DNA of 8,361 nucleotides from Alphaproteobacteria bacterium (GTDB taxonomy: Bacteria > Pseudomonadota > Alphaproteobacteria > Rhizobiales > Hyphomicrobiaceae): the NCBI GenBank assembly GCA_022600335.1, contig JAHZKN010000019.1:1-8361 (forward strand). The letters run 5' to 3'. The position numbers were made by a program, and so were the translations under genes. Below the pieces are notes generated by a model. The model had not been told where the DNA came from. It saw only the letters and a list, made by a program, of their open reading frames with translations, and ran no database searches. Shown piece after piece: positions 1-7,185 of the stretch (positions are counted from its first letter, which is position 1; each line of letters begins with the position of its first letter).

Positions 1-468
1 CAAATGAACCCGGATTCTGGAGCCCAAGCGTTGGCGTCCATAGAAGTGGATCTGTCGCCGGTCGCAGAAGGGCAGGCAATTACTGTGCTATGGCGCGGCA
101 AGCCTGTATTCATTCGTCATCGCAGCGCCGATGAAATCGCAGCAGCCAAAGATGTGGCACTGGGCGATCTTATTGACGAACAGGCGCGCAACGATGCGTT
201 GCCAGAGTCAGACCCAGCACTTGATACCAATCGCGTCAAAGATGGCCATGAGAAGTGGCTGGTTCTGGTTGGTGTTTGTACCCACCTTGGATGCATTCCA
301 AAGGGTCAGCGCCTTGGTGAAAATACCGGTGAATACGGGGGGTGGTTCTGCCCTTGTCACGGCTCGCACTACGACACGTCAGGGCGGATCCGTAAGGGCC
401 CAGCACCATACAATCTTGAAGTACCCAAATACGACTTTGTTTCAGACACAAAGATCAAGATCGGTTAG
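1..468 (+). CDS. petA: Ubiquinol-cytochrome c reductase iron-sulfur (Rieske) subunit, 5'-truncated by window edge
   Basis: This is the Rieske [2Fe-2S] subunit of the cytochrome bc1 complex. It carries electrons from ubiquinol at the Qo site to cytochrome c1. The reading frame is open at base 1, and the visible 155 residues lack the N-terminal twin-arginine signal/anchor helix. The gene therefore starts upstream, and the ATG at position 4 is an internal Met. Counting from that Met, box I is CTHLGC (C92, H94, C97) and box II is CPCHGS (C116, C118, H119). C92, H94, C116 and H119 are the expected cluster ligands, and C97 and C118 the expected disulfide pair. The proline-loop motif GPAP follows at 132-135. 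The length fits a family total of about 175-190 residues. The stop is followed 11 nt later by petB, so the two are surely co-transcribed. Nothing looks damaged. Confidence 0.97.
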   Translation, partial: QMNPDSGAQALASIEVDLSPVAEGQAITVLWRGKPVFIRHRSADEIAAAKDVALGDLIDEQARNDALPESDPALDTNRVKDGHEKWLVLVGVCTHLGCIPKGQRLGENTGEYGGWFCPCHGSHYDTSGRIRKGPAPYNLEVPKYDFVSDTKIKIG

Positions 469-479
469 AGGGAGCACGC

Positions 480-1766
480 ATGATGGCTCATCACGAGTCG
501 ACCTATGAGCCACAGGGCAGATGGGCAAAATGGCTTGACGAACGGTTGCCGGTTCCGCGGCTTGTGCACGACCAGCTCGTTGAATTTCCAACCCCACGTA
601 ATCTCAACTACCTGTGGACGTTCGGCGGTATTCTGACGTTCTGCCTCGTTGCACAGATTATCACTGGCATTGTTTTGGCCATGCACTATCAGCCGAGCGG
701 TGCTGATGCGTTCAACTCCGTTGATACGATCCGCCGTGATGTCAACTATGGTTGGCTCCTCACTAAGCTGCACGCCGTTGGTGCATCGATGTTTTTCATT
801 GCCGTCTATATCCATATCTTCCGCGGCCTCTATTACGGTTCATACAAGGCACCGCGTGAAATTCTTTGGATCTTGGGTGTATTCATTTTTATCGCGATGA
901 TGGCGACAGCGTTCTTGGGCTACGCCCTGCCTTGGGGGCAGATGAGCTTCTGGGGCGTGACGGTGATCACCAATCTGTTCTCATCTTTGGATGGTGTTAT
1001 TGACGGGCTCGGCACCGCCATCGTTCAGTGGTTATGGGGCGGGTATTCGATCACTGGGAAAACGTTAAATCGCTTCTTCTCGCTGCATTATCTCGTGCCA
1101 TTCATTATCGTCGGCCTTGTCGGCTTACACATCTGGGCACTCCACGTGGTTGGTCAAAACAGTCCAACAGGCCTGGACGTAAAAACCAAAGCCGATGCCG
1201 TCCCAATGTATCCCTTTGCGGTTGCAAAGGATGTGTTTGCAATGTTCGTGTTCCTCATCGTGTTCTTGTGGTTCGTCTTCTTTGTGCCGGACTACATGAG
1301 CCACGCGGACAACTACACACCTGCCAATCCCTTGGCGACGCCGCCGCATATTGTTCCGGAATGGTACTTCCTGCCGTTCTACGCCATTCTGCGTGCCATT
1401 CCTTCCAAGCTTGGTGGTGTCATGGCCATGTTTGCAGCCATCGTGGTGCTGTTGTTTGTGCCCTGGCTAGATCGTTGCCGTACGGTACGCTCAACGCGCT
1501 ACCGGCCGGTTTACAAGTGGTTTTTCTGGGCGCTGGTCGTTGCCTGTCTTGGGCTCGGCTATCTTGGTGCCAAGCCACCGGAGGGGGCTTACATTGTATG
1601 GGCGCGCATATTCACGGTGTACTATTTTGCCCACTTCCTTTTGGTGCTGCCAATTCTTGGTCTGATTGAAACGACTAATCAGCCGCCGGCATCAATTGCG
1701 GAATCTGTGCTGGGGAAAGCCGGCAGCGATAGCCGCGCTGATGCTGAACCGGCGAATCAAGGCTGA
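480..1766 (+). CDS. petB: Cytochrome b subunit of the bc1 complex
   Basis: This 428-residue integral membrane subunit binds hemes bL and bH and forms the Qo and Qi quinone sites. It is full length and undivided, as in proteobacterial bc1 complexes, unlike the split b6/subunit IV of chloroplasts. The heme ligands are H98 and H112 in helix B (motif KLHAVGAS) and H203 and H217 in helix D. The 14-residue spacing within each pair is standard; by family correspondence H98/H203 hold bL and H112/H217 hold bH. The Qo-site PEWY motif is at 293-296. Hydrophobic stretches match the eight expected helices. A purine-rich SD (GAGGGA) precedes the ATG. A second ATG follows immediately, so the start could be one codon later. 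The last 30 or so residues are a polar tail of no known function. The gene sits 11 nt after petA and 11 nt before petC. Confidence 0.98.
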   Translation: MMAHHESTYEPQGRWAKWLDERLPVPRLVHDQLVEFPTPRNLNYLWTFGGILTFCLVAQIITGIVLAMHYQPSGADAFNSVDTIRRDVNYGWLLTKLHAVGASMFFIAVYIHIFRGLYYGSYKAPREILWILGVFIFIAMMATAFLGYALPWGQMSFWGVTVITNLFSSLDGVIDGLGTAIVQWLWGGYSITGKTLNRFFSLHYLVPFIIVGLVGLHIWALHVVGQNSPTGLDVKTKADAVPMYPFAVAKDVFAMFVFLIVFLWFVFFVPDYMSHADNYTPANPLATPPHIVPEWYFLPFYAILRAIPSKLGGVMAMFAAIVVLLFVPWLDRCRTVRSTRYRPVYKWFFWALVVACLGLGYLGAKPPEGAYIVWARIFTVYYFAHFLLVLPILGLIETTNQPPASIAESVLGKAGSDSRADAEPANQG

Positions 1767-1777
1767 GGGACAAGGGC

Positions 1778-2782
1778 ATGACAACATCAAAAAAAATTGC
1801 TGCTTTTGTCTTTGTCGCGTCAGTGGCTGGGATAATGAACACAACAGTCGCATCTGCTGCTGGCGGCGGCGTTGCAATCGAGCGACAGGCGTGGAGCTTT
1901 TCTGGTCCGTTTGGTCTCTATGACCAAGGTCAGTTGCAGCGTGGCTTCCAAGTCTATCAAAATGTTTGCGCTGGCTGTCACGGCATCGATCGTGTGCGGT
2001 TCCGCAACCTTGTTGAGCCTGGTGGTCCAGGGTTCCCTGAAGCAGACGTTAAAGCCCTAGCAGCTGATTGGGCCAACGCCGTTGTTGATGGTCCCAATGA
2101 TGACGGTGAGATGTTTGAACGCCCGCCGCGTCTCTCGGATGCAATTCCAGGCCCCTATAAAAATGAGAAACAAGCGCGCGCGGCGCAAAACGGTGCGTAT
2201 CCACCCGATCTTTCCTTGATAGCGCGGGCCCGTGGTGTGGAGTATACGGGACCGGTTTGGTGGCACCCCTTTCATATGTTGAAAGACATGGCGACCGCGT
2301 ACCAAGAGGGTGGCGTCGACTACATCTACGCGTTGCTCACAGGGTACCGTGACGAGGCACCTGCGTTTAAGCGGACGGAAGACGGAAAACTCGTGGCGGT
2401 GTCGGACGCGGATGCTGAGGACGCAACTGGAGTCGAGCGGTGTGCAAGTGTCACGCACGCAAACGGGGCCGAAAAGGACGTCTGTGTCGCTCTGCAAGAG
2501 GGCATGCAATACAACGCGGCATTTCCAGGTCATCAAATCGCGATGACGCCACCGCTGAGTGACGAAGCCGTCGAATACAAAAAAAATGCTGACGGCAAGC
2601 CCGTTGTGCCTGAGACTACGGCGCAGCATGCAAGAGACGTGGCTGCATTCTTGGCCTGGGCGGCGGATCCCTCACATGATCAGCGCAAACGCCTTGGGTG
2701 GCAGGTGTTACTTTATCTGTTGATCACAACCATCCTGCTTTACTATGCCAAGAAAGCAATCTGGAAGCGCGTGAAGCACTAG
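1778..2782 (+). CDS. petC: Cytochrome c1 of the bc1 complex
   Basis: This 334-residue membrane-anchored c-type cytochrome passes electrons from the Rieske protein to soluble or membrane cytochrome c. It has a signal peptide of about 27 residues ending near ASA. The heme site is CAGCH (C64, C67, H68), followed by the RFRNL motif typical of c1. The probable axial Met is M256, in the segment FPGHQIAMTPPL. The family motif DGPNDDGEMFERP is at 104-116. A C-terminal helix at about 308-325 followed by Lys/Arg anchors it with the heme domain in the periplasm. Residues about 197-238 form an extra polar, acidic segment with two cysteines (C222, C236) between the GYRDEAP and EGMQYN blocks; this makes the protein longer than compact c1 versions. 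The GAGGGA SD overlaps the petB stop region. It is the last gene of the pet operon. Confidence 0.97.
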   Translation: MTTSKKIAAFVFVASVAGIMNTTVASAAGGGVAIERQAWSFSGPFGLYDQGQLQRGFQVYQNVCAGCHGIDRVRFRNLVEPGGPGFPEADVKALAADWANAVVDGPNDDGEMFERPPRLSDAIPGPYKNEKQARAAQNGAYPPDLSLIARARGVEYTGPVWWHPFHMLKDMATAYQEGGVDYIYALLTGYRDEAPAFKRTEDGKLVAVSDADAEDATGVERCASVTHANGAEKDVCVALQEGMQYNAAFPGHQIAMTPPLSDEAVEYKKNADGKPVVPETTAQHARDVAAFLAWAADPSHDQRKRLGWQVLLYLLITTILLYYAKKAIWKRVKH

Positions 2783-2821
2783 CTCTCTGCCGTGCCCGTT
2801 GCACAGCAGACGCGTGCACTT

Positions 2822-2841
2822 TGGCCTCGCCTGCGGGGCCA
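2822..2841 (+). terminator. Weak hairpin after petC
   Basis: A 7-bp stem with one T-G wobble (arms 2822-2828 and 2835-2841, 6-nt loop) lies 39 nt after the petC stop. An AT-rich stretch follows, but not a true T-run. It could be a poor intrinsic terminator separating the pet operon from mtnP. The rest of the 183-nt gap shows no convincing promoter or riboswitch; a T-rich stretch near 2900-2910 is the only AT-rich candidate for promoter elements. Confidence 0.3.
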
Positions 2842-2965
2842 TTTGCATTTATGGGTTTCTGCGCGCATCGCTTTGCAACACGAGACTGACACTTGGTTGC
2901 ATTTTTTGATTGCGCACGGCTGCATTGCGTTTTGAGATTTGGCAGGATCGCGTTGAGAGGGTGAG

Positions 2966-3844
2966 ATGACAAATACAGTGCTTGGGATCATCGGCGGCAG
3001 CGGTTTCTACAACCTTCCTGGCCTCAGCGACGCTCAATGGCAAAAGATTGATAGCCCCTGGGGTGCGCCGTCTGATGAAATTCTCAGTGCTGAGCTTGAG
3101 GGTTTGCCGGTGCGTTTTCTGCCGCGGCATGGTCGAGGGCACAATGTACCACCGTCTCACATCAACTTTCGCGCAAACATTGACGTGTTGAAACGGGCCG
3201 GCGTTACCGACGTCATTTCAATTTCGGCCTGTGGTTCGCTCAAAGAAGCTTACGCCCCGGGTCACTTTGTTCTGGTCGACCAGTTTATCGACCGCACCTT
3301 CGCGCGTGAGAAGAGCTTTTTTGGCCCGGGTTGCGTGGCGCATGTATCTGTCGCCGATCCCGTTTGCCCACTGTTGCTCGACCAGCTTGAAGCTGCCGCA
3401 AAAGCTGAAAGCATTGCTCACACCCGTGGCGGTACGTACCTGGTTATGGAAGGGCCACAATTTTCAACGCGCGCTGAAAGCAACTTGTATCGTAGTTGGC
3501 GTTGTGACGTTATCGGTATGACGAACATGCCGGAGGCGAAGCTGGCTCGCGAAGCAGAGCTGCCCTATGCCACGGTGGCAATGGTGACCGACTATGATTG
3601 CTGGCACGACGATCATGAGTCGGTGGACGTGGCCGCCATCATTGCAGTGATGAAAGATAACACCGCAAAAGCGCAGCGCCTTGTTGCGCAATTGGCAAAA
3701 ACGTTTCCGCGCACGCATCCAAGTTGCCCGATTGGCTGTGACACCGCCCTCGACGTTGCCATCATTACGCCGCCAGAGGCGCGTGATCCTGAGGTGCTGA
3801 AAAAGCTCGATGCGATTGCTGGGCGCGTTTTGGCGCAGGCCTGA
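2966..3844 (+). CDS. mtnP: S-methyl-5'-thioadenosine phosphorylase
   Basis: This cytosolic enzyme splits 5'-methylthioadenosine with phosphate into adenine and 5-methylthioribose-1-phosphate. The 292 residues fit the family. The N-terminal phosphate loop is GIIGGSGFY (8-15), followed by RHGRGH (54-59) and SACGSL (87-92). MEGPQFSTRAE (161-171) and NMPEAKLAREAELPYA (187-202) are purine phosphorylase signatures. D209 and D211 in the TDYDCW block correspond, by a constant offset of 11, to human MTAP D220 and D222. Those Asp residues favour a 6-amino purine, so adenine release fits better than the hypoxanthine-type (MTI) phosphorylases. A purine-rich SD (GAGAGGGTGAG) precedes the ATG. It opens the MTA salvage genes after the pet operon, and its 3' end converges with the opposite-strand gene at 3877. 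The family assignment is firm; exact nucleoside specificity is inferred from those residues. Confidence 0.95.
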   Translation: MTNTVLGIIGGSGFYNLPGLSDAQWQKIDSPWGAPSDEILSAELEGLPVRFLPRHGRGHNVPPSHINFRANIDVLKRAGVTDVISISACGSLKEAYAPGHFVLVDQFIDRTFAREKSFFGPGCVAHVSVADPVCPLLLDQLEAAAKAESIAHTRGGTYLVMEGPQFSTRAESNLYRSWRCDVIGMTNMPEAKLAREAELPYATVAMVTDYDCWHDDHESVDVAAIIAVMKDNTAKAQRLVAQLAKTFPRTHPSCPIGCDTALDVAIITPPEARDPEVLKKLDAIAGRVLAQA

Positions 3845-3876
3845 ATCCACGGCGCATGCGAACCAAAGATGCGATC

Positions 3877-4242
3877 TTAAGTCTGCGGTTCGCTTGCGGG
3901 GAAGCTGATCAGAATTTTCATCTGCACCAATTCAGGGAAGAATACCTGCAAGGCCTGACCTGCGAACCACAAGATCACAGCCAACAACAGTAATGCGGGG
4001 ATGGCAGCCAGAACCGCTTTAAGAAGAAAAAACATCAATTTGAAAAACGGCACATCGAAGCGCTGCACGGAGGCCGGCACAGGGTCCTCGGCGTAGGAAC
4101 TGTCATAACCCTCCCCACGCACTTCAAAGTCGGGTGCTGGTGCGGCCAAACTTGCAGCCTGGCGTTCACGTTCGCGGCGCAAGGTGCGTGGCAGGTCATC
4201 AAAATCGCTGTCGGCGGTGAGTGGAATGTTGGTGTCGGTCAT
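3877..4242 (-). CDS. Hypothetical single-pass membrane protein
   Basis: I do not recognise a named family. The preferred start, an ATG at 4242, gives 121 residues. A GTG directly in front of it is possible, and the frame stays open up to 4302, but a longer form would run towards apt. Residues 1-60 are polar and probably cytoplasmic, with a charged stretch (LPRTLRRERERQ, 17-28) and an acidic/proline-rich linker. Residues about 66-98 form a long hydrophobic segment, beginning FDVPFFKLMFFLLK and ending LLLLAVILWFAG. One membrane helix, perhaps with an amphipathic lead-in, is the simplest reading. A short tail ends in SEPQT. No catalytic motif is visible. A possible SD (AAGGG) lies about 13 nt upstream, which is a little far. 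It is convergent with mtnP and divergent from apt. Its codon use and clear N-charged/hydrophobic design argue for a real gene. Confidence 0.75.
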   Translation of the reverse strand: MTDTNIPLTADSDFDDLPRTLRRERERQAASLAAPAPDFEVRGEGYDSSYAEDPVPASVQRFDVPFFKLMFFLLKAVLAAIPALLLLAVILWFAGQALQVFFPELVQMKILISFPASEPQT

Positions 4243-4367
4243 CACATTTTTCGGCCCTTCAACGGTGGAAATGCAAACCGTCAAATAGGCCCCTCGAATC
4301 AACAGTGGCGTTTCAACCCTTCTACCCTCAACCAGCCATTATTGCTAACCTGCCTGCTGATTTTGAC

Positions 4368-4382
4368 GGGGAGGTGACCTTG
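4368..4382 (+). promoter_or_regulatory. Ribosome binding site deciding the apt TTG start
   Basis: GGGGAGG at 4368-4374 is the best anti-SD match in the region. It stands 5 nt before TTG 4380-4382, the first codon of the conserved Apt N terminus. A GTG at 4374-4376 overlaps the SD itself and so cannot use it. Confidence 0.75.
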
Positions 4383-4910
4383 GCAGACTTAAAAAGCCTA
4401 ATTCGCACGATTCCAGATTACCCAAAGCCCGGAATCTTGTTTCGTGACGTGACCACGTTGTTTGCTGACGCCCAGGGGTTTAAGGCGGTCATTGAGCAGA
4501 TGGCGGCACACTATCGGGGCGTGCCGGTGGATGCGGTGGCTGGCATTGAGGCACGCGGGTTTATTCTTGGCGGTGCAATTGCCGACAAATTGGGCTGTGG
4601 ATTTATTCCGGTGCGCAAGAAGGGCAAACTGCCGTGGAAGACCATCAGCCAAGAATACACTTTGGAATATGGTGTTGATGTTATCGAAATTCACGAAGAT
4701 GCGGTTGCCCAAGGAGAGCGCATTTTGATTGTTGATGATTTGATTGCAACCGGCGGTACGGCGGAGGCCACCGTGAAGTTGCTCAGACAGTCTGGCGCCG
4801 ACATTATCGGCGCTTCGTTTATTATTGACCTGCCAGAGCTTGCTGGCGGCAAGCGGTTGGACGATCATCATGTGCCGTGGCAGGCTGTGATGGCGTTTGA
4901 GGGGCACTAG
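4380..4910 (+). CDS. apt: Adenine phosphoribosyltransferase
   Basis: This enzyme converts adenine plus PRPP to AMP and pyrophosphate, recycling the adenine released by MtnP. I choose the TTG at 4380. It lies 5 nt after a strong SD (GGGGAGG, 4368-4374), gives 176 residues (normal for the family), and makes the N terminus MADLKSLIRTIPDYPKPGI, as in other Apt proteins. The upstream ATG at 4221 would add 53 unrelated residues and overlap the opposite-strand gene. Signatures are the N-terminal PDYPKPGILFRD (12-23), GIEARGFILG (55-64) and RKKGKLPW (79-86). The PRPP-binding loop is VDDLIATGGT (118-127), with the acidic pair D119/D120. It is separated from mtnP by the minus-strand gene, so it may have its own promoter in 4243-4379; none is obvious. 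The weak TTG start could limit expression. Confidence 0.95.
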   Translation: MADLKSLIRTIPDYPKPGILFRDVTTLFADAQGFKAVIEQMAAHYRGVPVDAVAGIEARGFILGGAIADKLGCGFIPVRKKGKLPWKTISQEYTLEYGVDVIEIHEDAVAQGERILIVDDLIATGGTAEATVKLLRQSGADIIGASFIIDLPELAGGKRLDDHHVPWQAVMAFEGH

Positions 4911-4913
4911 ACT

Positions 4914-4947
4914 GTTTCAGAGCGGGCTGGCCGGGTGAAACCTGAAA
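4914..4947 (+). other. Two mutually exclusive stems before the zinc-ribbon gene
   Basis: GTTTCA (4914-4919) can pair with TGAAAC (4936-4941), closing over an inner CGG/CCG stem. Shifted by one base, TTTCAG (4915-4920) can instead pair with CTGAAA (4942-4947). The second pairing would cover part of the only SD-like sequence (GAAAGG, 4944-4949) of the next gene. There is no T-run, so this is not a standard terminator. The pairing is seen in the sequence; any regulatory role is inference. Confidence 0.3.
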
Positions 4948-4960
4948 GGCACTAACACAC

Positions 4961-5173
4961 ATGGCATTCGCGCCAGAGGAGCACGCCCGTGCTGTACAAC
5001 TCTTGCAGCTGTGGAAGGCGGGTAAGCCGGACCGCCATTGTCTTCGGTGTGGGGCTAAAGCGCTGAACATTTCAGATGTTTCGGCAAGGCCACATACAGA
5101 ATGGTATCGATTTTCATGCAAACAGTGTGGTCTGCATGAGACTCTCACCATCCCACTTCCGTCGTCACAATAG
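4961..5173 (+). CDS. Small zinc-ribbon protein of unknown function
   Basis: This 70-residue protein has no recognised name. Residues 1-24 are a short amphipathic helix-like segment (EEHARAVQLLQLWKAGK). Two CxxC knuckles follow: C27/C30 in CLRC and C53/C56 in CKQC. The 22-residue spacing is typical of a zinc ribbon, and H26 and H59 lie nearby. There is no signal peptide or membrane segment, so it should be cytoplasmic. The ribbon suggests binding to nucleic acid or protein, or a structural metal; nothing in the sequence shows an enzymatic activity. An SD-like GAAAGG lies 11 nt before the ATG, which is rather far. It is 50 nt after apt and 18 nt before mtnA on the same strand, so it is almost surely co-transcribed with MTA salvage. 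The paired CxxC motifs and tight packing make a chance frame unlikely. Confidence 0.85.
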   Translation: MAFAPEEHARAVQLLQLWKAGKPDRHCLRCGAKALNISDVSARPHTEWYRFSCKQCGLHETLTIPLPSSQ

Positions 5174-5191
5174 TTTGGGACATGTTGAAAC

Positions 5192-6289
5192 GTGAAGATT
5201 AACGGCAAACCCATGCGTACCATCTGGCTGTGTGAAGACGGATGGTCGGTTGAAATAATTGATCAAACCCGTTTGCCACATGTTCTTGAAACGGTGCGTT
5301 TGGAAACGGTGCAGCACGCAGCGCATGCGATCAAAGCAATGCAGGTGCGCGGCGCTCCGTTGATTGGTGCGACGGCGGCGTATGGTGTGTGTTTGGCATT
5401 GCGCAAAGACGCTTCAGATGAGGGTCTAGACCGGGCGATAAACTATCTGGCAGCGCAGCGTCCGACCGCAATCAACCTGCGCTGGGCACTGAATGAAATG
5501 CAAGCCACAGTGCGCAATTTACCGCGTGAAGTACGCGTGGACGCCGCCTACGCACGGGCACGGGATATTTCAGAGGAAGATGTCGAGACCTGTCGCCAGA
5601 TTGGTGTGCACGGCAAGAAACTGATTGAAGAAATCGCTGCAAAAAAACCTGCTGGCACTCCAGTCAACGTGTTGACCCACTGCAATGCAGGCTGGTTGGC
5701 AACTGTCGATTGGGGGACGGCAACATCACCCATTTATCAGGCGCACGATGCTGGTGTTGCCTTACATGTCTTTGTCGACGAGACGCGACCGCGCAACCAG
5801 GGGGCAGCCCTGACAGCGTATGAGCTCGGTGGGCACGGTGTGCCTCATACCATTATTGTCGATAATGCAGGCGGCCACCTCATGCAAACCGGTGCAGTTG
5901 ACATATGCATCGTGGGAACAGACCGCACAACAGCAACCGGTGATGTCGCCAATAAGATTGGCACATATCTTAAGGCTTTGGCAGCGCGGGATAACAACGT
6001 GCCATTTTATGTGGCGTTGCCCCATTCAACCATCGACTGGACGTTGGACGACGGATTTGCGATCCCGATTGAGGACCGTGGTGAGGACGAAGTGCTGGCC
6101 ATGCAGGGCCGGATGGCAGATGGGTCTGTGGTAACAGTTGATATTGCCGCACCTGGCTCACCAGCAAGCAACCCGGCATTTGATGTTACACCAGCGCGCC
6201 TTGTCACCGGATTCATCACAGAACGCGGTTGTTGCCCTGCAACCCCAGAAGGTCTGTTATCGCTATATCCAGAACGTGGCCCAACTTAA
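5192..6289 (+). CDS. mtnA: S-methyl-5-thioribose-1-phosphate isomerase
   Basis: This enzyme isomerises 5-methylthioribose-1-phosphate to 5-methylthioribulose-1-phosphate, the step after MtnP. It is a 365-residue member of the eIF2B-alpha/MtnA family. The GTG start at 5192 gives an N terminus ([13 protein letters not shown]) that matches the family; the next in-frame ATG at 5213 would cut into it. Signatures are RGAPLIG (53-59), [10 protein letters not shown] (162-171), [10 protein letters not shown] (196-205) and [18 protein letters not shown] (242-259). C164 and D244 match, by a constant offset of 4, the catalytic Cys160 and Asp240 of the Bacillus subtilis enzyme. The ASNPAFD motif (325-331), also a family mark, separates it from eIF2B subunits. 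It starts 18 nt after the zinc-ribbon gene, with only a weak SD (TGGGA) about 12 nt upstream. The aldolase gene follows after 55 nt. Confidence 0.96.
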   Translation: MKINGKPMRTIWLCEDGWSVEIIDQTRLPHVLETVRLETVQHAAHAIKAMQVRGAPLIGATAAYGVCLALRKDASDEGLDRAINYLAAQRPTAINLRWALNEMQATVRNLPREVRVDAAYARARDISEEDVETCRQIGVHGKKLIEEIAAKKPAGTPVNVLTHCNAGWLATVDWGTATSPIYQAHDAGVALHVFVDETRPRNQGAALTAYELGGHGVPHTIIVDNAGGHLMQTGAVDICIVGTDRTTATGDVANKIGTYLKALAARDNNVPFYVALPHSTIDWTLDDGFAIPIEDRGEDEVLAMQGRMADGSVVTVDIAAPGSPASNPAFDVTPARLVTGFITERGCCPATPEGLLSLYPERGPT

Positions 6290-6344
6290 GGACGCAGGTA
6301 CTGCCTGGCATGAAGCAGACCCCTGCAAACGAGTAATTCTGAAG

Positions 6345-7037
6345 ATGGCAAAGTCAAACGCAATTCATAGCCGGTCTGGCAAAGCCAGCAGCGAGAGTAA
6401 GGTGCGCAAGAGGGTCATCAGAGCGGCCTGCAAAATGAGTGCTTCGGGCCTGTCCCCGGGGCGCACGGGTAATATATCGTGCCGTTTTGATGACGGCATG
6501 TTGATTACCCCAAGTGGGCTTGCCTATGAGGACCTAAAGGTCAGCGACATTGTCTATGTCGCAGGCGACGGTGACGTTCCCGGCAAACAAAAAAAACCAT
6601 CGAGCGAATGGCGGTTTCACCTGTCTGTCTATCACGCTCGACCCGACCGCCATGCCATGGTGCACACACACTCTTTGCACGCCACGGTTCTAGCGTGTGC
6701 AGGCAAACCTATTCCGGCGTTTCACTACATGGTTGCTGTCGCAGGCGGTAGCGATATTCCGCTCGTGCCGTATGCAACCTTCGGCTCGGAAAAACTTGCA
6801 GAAGATGTCGCTGCTGCGTTGGCAAAGCGTGACGCTTGCCTGTTGGCTAGTCACGGGGCCATTGCAATCGGTGAGACACTGGAACACGCGCTTGAACTTG
6901 CCTTTGATGTTGAAGTGCTGGCTGAGCAATATTTCAAAGTTCTTGCACTTGGCCCGCCGAATTTCTTGCTGCGCTCTGAAATGGCGGAAGTTTTGGAGAA
7001 GTTCTCAAGTTATGGCCAAAGGGCGCAGGACGACTAG
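6345..7037 (+). CDS. ald2: Class II (FucA-like) aldolase, probable 5-methylthioribulose-1-phosphate aldolase
   Basis: This is a zinc-dependent class II aldolase of the fuculose-1-phosphate aldolase family. The ATG at 6345 gives 230 residues, with a 15-residue extension over E. coli FucA. The frame is also open into mtnA, but no better start is visible, and the SD here is weak. The FucA key residues recur at a constant offset of +15: zinc ligands H107, H109 (HTHS) and H170 (ASHGA), catalytic E88 (PSSEW), phosphate-site T41/N43 (RTGNIS), and Y128. The ATFGSEKLAEDV and HALELAFDVEVLAEQY blocks are also FucA-like. By position after mtnP and mtnA it most likely cleaves 5-methylthioribulose-1-phosphate to DHAP and 2-methylthioacetaldehyde, as Ald2 does in Rhodospirillum rubrum. 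Alternatives are a dehydratase of the MtnB type or a sugar-phosphate aldolase; close FucA likeness makes MtnB less likely. Family is certain; substrate is inferred. Confidence 0.88.
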   Translation: MAKSNAIHSRSGKASSESKVRKRVIRAACKMSASGLSPGRTGNISCRFDDGMLITPSGLAYEDLKVSDIVYVAGDGDVPGKQKKPSSEWRFHLSVYHARPDRHAMVHTHSLHATVLACAGKPIPAFHYMVAVAGGSDIPLVPYATFGSEKLAEDVAAALAKRDACLLASHGAIAIGETLEHALELAFDVEVLAEQYFKVLALGPPNFLLRSEMAEVLEKFSSYGQRAQDD

Positions 7038-7047
7038 TACACGTTAA

Positions 7048-7062
7048 TGCTCGTTGCGAGCA
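7048..7062 (+). terminator. Short hairpin after the aldolase gene
   Basis: A perfect 6-bp stem with a 3-nt loop (TGCTCG / TTG / CGAGCA) starts 11 nt after the aldolase stop. No T-run follows, so it may protect the 3' end or assist Rho-dependent ending rather than act alone. Confidence 0.35.
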
Positions 7063-7124
7063 GGCCCGGCACAGAGACAAGTGCGATCACACGCCTGTCA
7101 CCGAGAAATGAACTCATTTTATTT

Positions 7125-7153
7125 TTGAATCTAACCTCTGCCTTACATACTTC
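7125..7153 (+). promoter_or_regulatory. Possible weak promoter for the PepSY-like gene
   Basis: TTGAAT at 7125-7130 resembles a -35 box. Weak -10 candidates lie 15-17 nt later (CATACT or TACTTC), inside the only AT-rich part of the 148-nt gap. Position before a separately terminated gene is the main support. Confidence 0.22.
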
Positions 7154-7185
7154 CATCATCAATCAACAAAACTTGGGAGAAGACC

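Noticed and set aside
2783..2965. SAM-type riboswitch upstream of mtnP
   Set aside because: I looked for paired stems and known SAM-II style elements in this gap and found only one short hairpin.
4221..4379. Longer apt starting at the ATG at 4221
   Set aside because: The extra 53 residues do not look like Apt, overlap the opposite-strand gene, and ignore the strong SD before TTG 4380.
6310..6336. Eight-codon reading frame (MKQTPANE) between mtnA and the aldolase gene
   Set aside because: Considered as a leader peptide, but it has no attenuator-like stem after it and is short enough to arise by chance.
6138..6344. Longer aldolase starting inside mtnA
   Set aside because: The frame is open, but the first 69 residues lie mostly over mtnA codons and have no FucA counterpart; ATG 6345 fits the family length.
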